This document shows, one piece after another, positions 59,761-64,000 of a stretch of 64,000 nt of DNA. The DNA comes from Chitinispirillaceae bacterium (GTDB lineage: Bacteria > Fibrobacterota > Chitinivibrionia > Chitinivibrionales > Chitinispirillaceae), in assembly GCA_016929415.1 (NCBI GenBank), contig JAFGIW010000003.1, positions 1 through 64,000 of the forward strand, read 5' to 3'. The notes beneath the pieces were generated by a model. It searched no databases. It saw only the letters and a list, made by a program, of their open reading frames with translations, and had not been told where the DNA came from. The first letter of the stretch is position 1. Each line of letters opens with the position of its first letter. The translations under genes were made by a program, and so were the position numbers.

Positions 59761-61920
59761 GTGGCGGCTCGTTTAATACTCATGACATCAATCGCTTTAA
59801 TATGCCTAACGGCTGTTTGCCCTGTATCCTATGCCGGTGAACGTGACAAGGATTCGGCGCAGGTGCAGGACCTTGAAAAAATGGTAGTCCGCAGCCAGCG
59901 GGAAAAAATGCTCGCTTCCGATATCCTCGACAGTACCGTTATCTCGCGACCCCACGATTCGAAAAGCGTGGACGGGCTGCTTGCCGACCTGCCGGGTATT
60001 GATCTGCGGAGGAGTTCCCCTGCCGCCGGAAAGGGGACCGGGATTTTCATTCGCGGGCTTGACGAGTCGCGCAGCCTCATCCTGTTCAACGGCAGACCGC
60101 TCAACGGCGCCGGCGTGATGGGGGGCGAGTATGTCGACTGGGCGCTTCTCCCAACTGCAGATGTCAGAAAAGTCGAAGTGCTGCGCGGGGTAAAGTCGGC
60201 GGAGTACGGCAATACGGTCGGGGGTGTCATCAACATCATCACGAAATGCGACCTGACCGCCCCCACCGCGACGAAAATCAACGCCTCCTATGGAATCGTC
60301 GCTCCCGAACACGCGGAAGACGCCTGGGAAAACCGGGCGACCGATCTCTCGGTGGTACACCATGCGAATATCCTCAATACGGCGGCGCTTGATCTCTTCG
60401 CCGGGTTCGGGCAGGGTGAACCTTTTCTTCGCAACAATTACTACGAACGTACCGCGTTCGGCGGGGAGTTGTCGCTGCAGCTTCCGTGGGAGATGCGGGC
60501 GAGCGCGGGAGTGAACAACACGCTGCAGCGGCGGGGTTTCGCAATCGCGAACAGCAAGAGTGCGGCGAACTACGACCCCGACTATCCGGAATCGAAGGAG
60601 TATGCGGGCGGCGGGCCCGGCCTTTCCTGGAAAGGCGGCAACTACTACTTCGGCGACCGGAGCTACTGGAACAACCTCCGCACGCAGATCGACTTTTCGT
60701 TGCAGAAGGAGTTCCCCGGAGTGCTGGTCACCGCGCTCGGCCATATCAACGATCAGGACCGGACCGAACATTTCTATGCACTGACCGATACCAACGAACT
60801 GGTACTCGAACGGTTCGCCAAACCCGAAGACCATACGTGGGGATGGAACATCACCGCCCAGCAGTCAATCGGCGAATCGTACACGCTCAAGTACGGCGCC
60901 GAAGGGAACGGGCTAAGATATAGCAATTCCGACATCAGACAGCGCGACAGCGCCTATTTCAGATTTCAGCCGCAGGACGGCGATCCTTCGAAGACGATAA
61001 AGGCGGCCGACCGGTACGGCGCGTTCGCGCAGTCGTTTCTGAAATTCGGGGAGCGGTTCGAAGCCTCGCCGGGGATCCGGTACGACTACTACCTCGGCCC
61101 AGCCCGCGACAGCACGGTCGACGAAACGACGTTCCACGGCGTAAGCCCTAATGTCGGTCTCACGGTAAAGACCTGGGCGGGCGGTGGGGTCGCGCTTCAG
61201 GGCGCTTACGCCTACCGCTTCCCCACCTGTCCGGAACTTTACTGGTACTACGGCGGCTACCGGCCGGCGGACCGTAAGGAGCTCCTGCCCGAGCGGGCGG
61301 CTCAGGCGGAGCTCGGCCTGTCGCATACCCTCACGGCAATGGAGAACATCGGCGGCTCGTTCGGCGTGCGCGGGTACTATTACCTCGTCAACGATTATAT
61401 CCGGACCATATTCGGGTATCAGCCGAGCCGTCTCATTTACAATATCGACAAGGTGACGCTCGCGGGGTTGGAGGCTGAAGTCGCGATCGATCTGTGGAAT
61501 GTCCTGCACCTTCGCGGCAACTATACGTATCAGCAGACGGAAAAATATGGCGATACGTTTGACAGCAGCATGGCGCTCACCGCCGGGCTGCCGGAACTGC
61601 CGAAGCACAAGGGCAACGTCGCGATTGAATACCGGGGGAAGGGACAAAGCGAGGCGACGGCGGGTCTGTCGATGCGCTGCAGCGGGGAACGTGAGGTCAT
61701 TACCGGCAATTCGGCGAAAGGCGATTCGACGAGGCTCGGGCACATCGATGCATTCGCGGTTTTCAGGATCTACGGCAGCTGCCGGGTCTATTCGAAAGAG
61801 AATTTTTCCGCAACGTTCAAGGTGGGTATCGACAACCTGTTCAACGCCTATTATGCTGAGTTTCCCGGCATTCCATTGCCCGGCATCACCGGTACCGGGG
61901 CGATCGAAGTGAATTTTTAG
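59761..61920 (+). CDS. TonB-dependent outer-membrane receptor
   Basis: 719 residues from GTG 59761 (AAGGAGG five bases upstream; the ATG at 59757 is out of frame). A signal peptide (LMTSIALICLTAVCPVSYAG) is followed by a plug domain (~40-160; VDGLLADLPGIDLRRSSPAA, GTGIFIRGLDESRSLILFNG, NTVGGVINIITK) and a beta-barrel ending in GTGAIEVNF. A TonB-box-like segment is at DLEKMVVRSQREK. Because NikR and its operator flank it, the likely cargo is a nickel complex. The cluster continues with a methyltransferase, FmdE and a binding lipoprotein. Confidence 0.9.
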   Translation: MAARLILMTSIALICLTAVCPVSYAGERDKDSAQVQDLEKMVVRSQREKMLASDILDSTVISRPHDSKSVDGLLADLPGIDLRRSSPAAGKGTGIFIRGLDESRSLILFNGRPLNGAGVMGGEYVDWALLPTADVRKVEVLRGVKSAEYGNTVGGVINIITKCDLTAPTATKINASYGIVAPEHAEDAWENRATDLSVVHHANILNTAALDLFAGFGQGEPFLRNNYYERTAFGGELSLQLPWEMRASAGVNNTLQRRGFAIANSKSAANYDPDYPESKEYAGGGPGLSWKGGNYYFGDRSYWNNLRTQIDFSLQKEFPGVLVTALGHINDQDRTEHFYALTDTNELVLERFAKPEDHTWGWNITAQQSIGESYTLKYGAEGNGLRYSNSDIRQRDSAYFRFQPQDGDPSKTIKAADRYGAFAQSFLKFGERFEASPGIRYDYYLGPARDSTVDETTFHGVSPNVGLTVKTWAGGGVALQGAYAYRFPTCPELYWYYGGYRPADRKELLPERAAQAELGLSHTLTAMENIGGSFGVRGYYYLVNDYIRTIFGYQPSRLIYNIDKVTLAGLEAEVAIDLWNVLHLRGNYTYQQTEKYGDTFDSSMALTAGLPELPKHKGNVAIEYRGKGQSEATAGLSMRCSGEREVITGNSAKGDSTRLGHIDAFAVFRIYGSCRVYSKENFSATFKVGIDNLFNAYYAEFPGIPLPGITGTGAIEVNF

Positions 61921-61928
61921 GAGGACGG

Positions 61929-62795
61929 ATGGAACAATCGGCACACACCATTTACCAACCGGAATTCTGGGAGGAGCAGTGGGATGCCCTCAACAGCGCC
62001 GCGACCGTCTTTTCGGGGTACGGCTCGGCGGCCACCTGGAACGCCATGGCGGCGGACTACGGAAAGCGCCGGGATCCCGGTGAGATTGACGAACGGATCG
62101 ACGCGACGCTGGATCGTCTGGAACGGGGCGGCGTCGCGTTCGAAAATGCAACCGTTCTCGACGTGGGTTGCGGTCCCGGACGGTTTGCAGCGGCATTCGC
62201 ACGTCGGGGAGCTCGGGTCTTCGCTGTTGACATATCAGAAATGATGGTCGAACGGCTGCGCATCGAGACCGAACCGCAGCTGCTTCCACGCATCTCGCCG
62301 GTGGTCGCCGACTGGAAGAGTCTCGATCTCGAACGGCACGGATTCGTCGAAGCCTTCGATCTCGTGTTCGCCAACATGACGCCGGCGGTCGTATCTCCCG
62401 AAGCGTTCATGAAGCTCATGGCGGCAGGCAGGCGATGGTGCTGGTTTCGCGGCTGGGTCGGGCGGCGGGAAAATCCGCTGCTCGAACGACTCCATCGGGC
62501 GGTATTCGGTGAAAGGCCGGATGATTTCCGGGGTAATTTCATCTGTGCGTGGAACCTTGCCAGTGCGGCGGGTTATTTTCCCGATTGCAGCTTTGAAACG
62601 GTCCGCTGGACTCATAAAAAGCCGCTGGATGAGTGTGTCGGGTTTTACGCCGCCTTTTTCAGCCGGGGTAATGATGCGGTGAAGGGAGAGATTGCCCGTA
62701 AAATCGAAGCGTCGTTGTCGGAAATCGCCCTCGGCGGTTTCATCGAAAACACGGTCACCGGGCATACCGGCAGCATGCTCTGGACGGTAGGTTAA
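61929..62795 (+). CDS. SAM-dependent methyltransferase in nickel cluster
   Basis: 288 residues from ATG 61929, 8 bases after the receptor gene. SAM signature TVLDVGCGPGRFAAAFARRG with AVDISEMMVERLRIETEP, then FANMTPAVVSPEAFMKLMAA and WCWFRGWVGRRENPLLERL. Methyltransferases are recurrent in metal-uptake clusters of this kind, where they may act on a metallophore or ligand. The target is unknown. Confidence 0.8.
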   Translation: MEQSAHTIYQPEFWEEQWDALNSAATVFSGYGSAATWNAMAADYGKRRDPGEIDERIDATLDRLERGGVAFENATVLDVGCGPGRFAAAFARRGARVFAVDISEMMVERLRIETEPQLLPRISPVVADWKSLDLERHGFVEAFDLVFANMTPAVVSPEAFMKLMAAGRRWCWFRGWVGRRENPLLERLHRAVFGERPDDFRGNFICAWNLASAAGYFPDCSFETVRWTHKKPLDECVGFYAAFFSRGNDAVKGEIARKIEASLSEIALGGFIENTVTGHTGSMLWTVG

Positions 62796-62817
62796 TTATT
62801 CCATTAAGGAGGATACG

Positions 62818-63546
62818 ATGAGTGACGCTTCAACAAACCCGCTTCGTCCCCGCGCTGCGATCCAGCAACTACTCCTCGACGGCAACGTGCGGGCCGTTCT
62901 TGAAATGGCGGGTATGCTTCATGGCCACTACTGCGTCGGCCTCGCTTTGGGAGTCAAGGCGGTGCACGCGGGCTTCAAACGACTCGGAATCATTGACAAC
63001 ACCGGCATGGAGGAGATCATGGCGGTGGCTGAGTGCAACAGCTGTTTTGTCGACGGAATACAATTCGCCGCGGGCTGCACCCTGGGCAACAACGCGCTCG
63101 TGTATCAGGACCTCGGCAAGACCGCAGCGACTTTTTATTGTCGCGGCGGCTCCGTTGCGGTCCGGGTATGCGTCAAATCGTACGATATCGACACCGGACC
63201 TGAGGAGGAGAAACGGGAGGGAGACGCGCTTTTTGAAAAGGCGGTCAAGCGTCGTGAGAAGCTCAGCGACGCCGAGAACACACGCATGAAGGAGCTGTGG
63301 AACAAACGCAGCTTCGCCGTCGCCGCCGCCCCCGACGAACGGTGTTTCTTGATCGCCGACGTTAAAGCCCCGGCATTTGCCTTTGCCCCCATTTTCGATT
63401 CGCAGCAGTGCGTCGTGTGCGGCGAAAAGGTCATGGAATCGAAGGCGGTTTTTCGCAATGGTCAACCGCACTGCCTCGCCTGTGCGGGTGAGGAGTACCG
63501 GATGGTGGTTGGCAAGGGAATTTCCGTCGGAAGGACGGCGCATTAA
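62818..63546 (+). CDS. FmdE family protein
   Basis: 242 residues, with AAGGAGG before ATG 62818. The FmdE fold is seen in LHGHYCVGLALGVKAVHAGF (HGHxC), ECNSCFVDGIQFAAGCTLGN, and KTAATFYCRGGSVAVRV. The C-terminus carries a zinc ribbon (QQCVVCGEKVMESKAVF, HCLACAGEEYRMVV). FmdE proteins bind molybdenum or other metals and are common beside TonB receptors and binding proteins in anaerobes. Its stop overlaps the next ATG (TAATG). Confidence 0.85.
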   Translation: MSDASTNPLRPRAAIQQLLLDGNVRAVLEMAGMLHGHYCVGLALGVKAVHAGFKRLGIIDNTGMEEIMAVAECNSCFVDGIQFAAGCTLGNNALVYQDLGKTAATFYCRGGSVAVRVCVKSYDIDTGPEEEKREGDALFEKAVKRREKLSDAENTRMKELWNKRSFAVAAAPDERCFLIADVKAPAFAFAPIFDSQQCVVCGEKVMESKAVFRNGQPHCLACAGEEYRMVVGKGISVGRTAH

Positions 63547-64000
63547 TGACGGTCGTCCAATCGTTCGGCTGCTGTGTTTTTATTGCCGCGCTCATGGCCG
63601 GATGCGGGAGCGGTGAGAAGCGGAGAAAAACGCGCGCCGACCTGATGCCCGATACGCTCATCGACGCGGCCGGAAGGATGGTGGCAATTCCCGCTCCGGT
63701 ACGGCGGGTGGTATCGCCGTTTACCATGTATACAAGGCTTATCGCGTCCATCGGCGGATGCGACAAGCTGGTCGGCATTTCACACACCTGCGTCCTTCCC
63801 GAAGAGGAACGGGGGTGCGACGGAACGCTGCTCGATCTGCCCGACGTGGGGCCGTTCGGGGCCAATGTCGAACTCATCGCCTCCCTCAAACCCGATCTGA
63901 TCTTCGCTTCAAAAACCGATATCGCCGCGTTCACAGAAAAAACGGGTGCGGCGGTAATTGCCGTCGACTTCACCGCCGACGTGCCGATGCGCGAAATGTT
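63546..64000 (+). CDS. ABC transporter substrate-binding lipoprotein (BtuF/FecB-like), 3' partial
   Basis: The frame is open to the window end. The signal peptide with lipobox (FIAALMAGC) is followed by DAAGRMVAIPAPVRRVVSPF, GCDKLVGISHTC and DLPDVGPFGANVELIASLKP with DLIFASK. This pattern is that of PF01497 periplasmic binding proteins for cobalamin, siderophores or nickel complexes. It likely hands the ligand from the TonB receptor to an ABC permease beyond the window. Confidence 0.85.
   Translation, partial: MTVVQSFGCCVFIAALMAGCGSGEKRRKTRADLMPDTLIDAAGRMVAIPAPVRRVVSPFTMYTRLIASIGGCDKLVGISHTCVLPEEERGCDGTLLDLPDVGPFGANVELIASLKPDLIFASKTDIAAFTEKTGAAVIAVDFTADVPMREM

Noticed and set aside
59806-61944. 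Two minus-strand frames of about 340 codons opposite the TonB receptor
   Set aside because: The plus strand has a full TonB receptor with plug and barrel; the antisense frames are low-complexity shadows.
1-64000. tRNA, rRNA and CRISPR arrays
   Set aside because: I looked for T-loop-like GGTTCGAAT motifs, rRNA-like stretches and regularly spaced direct repeats and saw none that hold up.

Overview
The window is one contiguous stretch of a GC-rich bacterial chromosome from what looks like a strictly anaerobic, Gram-negative, diderm bacterium. The evidence is a TonB-dependent receptor, outer-membrane barrels, many lipoproteins, thioredoxin-fold proteins, NifX-like and NifU-like proteins, selenocysteine use, and oxygen-defence genes (PerR, catalase, bacterioferritin). 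Several secreted proteins end in a FlgD-like / type IX secretion (T9SS) type A sorting module, which points to the FCB superphylum; a Fibrobacterota/Chitinispirillia-type organism would fit. That placement is inference.

Layout. 1-3.4 kb: PLP lyase, corrinoid-type methyltransferase, flavin-binding protein and MBL hydrolase, all on +. 3.5-5.1 kb: a lipoprotein with four thioredoxin domains. 5.1-9.1 kb (-): a selenium operon of yedE, tusA-like, cysteine desulfurase, DUF3343 carrier and selD, in which SelD is itself read through an in-frame UGA at the catalytic Sec. 9.5-23.6 kb: secreted and surface proteins (BNR-like, TlpA/DUF6029 pair, hybrid kinase with a lycopene-cyclase-like membrane protein, metalloprotease, serpin), an IS701-like element, and three genes with +1 frameshifts. 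23.9-46 kb: an accessory redox region built from repeated sigma-54 modules. These have three intact enhancer-binding regulators, five -24/-12 promoters, palindromic upstream sites, NifX-like proteins, DUF89, Gly-rich DUF5320 mini-proteins, zinc ribbons, thioredoxins and thioredoxin reductase, plus several deletion remnants. A HesB-like selenoprotein heads one sigma-54 operon. 46-50.6 kb: VIT-type transporter, ECF-type sigma factor, methyltransferase, a peroxiredoxin with Sec at the peroxidatic position, and a DRE-TIM aldolase. 51-53.6 kb: perR-katA-bfr. 53.8-64 kb: UbiA-type prenyltransferase, NicO/DUF1007 metal efflux or uptake pair, PHP-domain secreted protein, then a NikR-controlled nickel/metal uptake cluster (nikR, palindromic site, TonB receptor, methyltransferase, FmdE, binding lipoprotein).

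How it fits together. Selenium import and activation in the first 10 kb supplies selenophosphate for at least three selenoproteins visible here (SelD, HesB-like, peroxiredoxin). The sigma-54 modules appear to switch on metal-cluster and thiol-redox proteins in response to a signal sensed by PAS domains. The best candidate for an under-described system is this repeated sigma-54 / NifX / DUF89 / DUF5320 / thioredoxin regulon, which resembles the 'orange protein' (ORP) gene organisation of sulfate reducers but lacks the MinD-type ATPases within this window.
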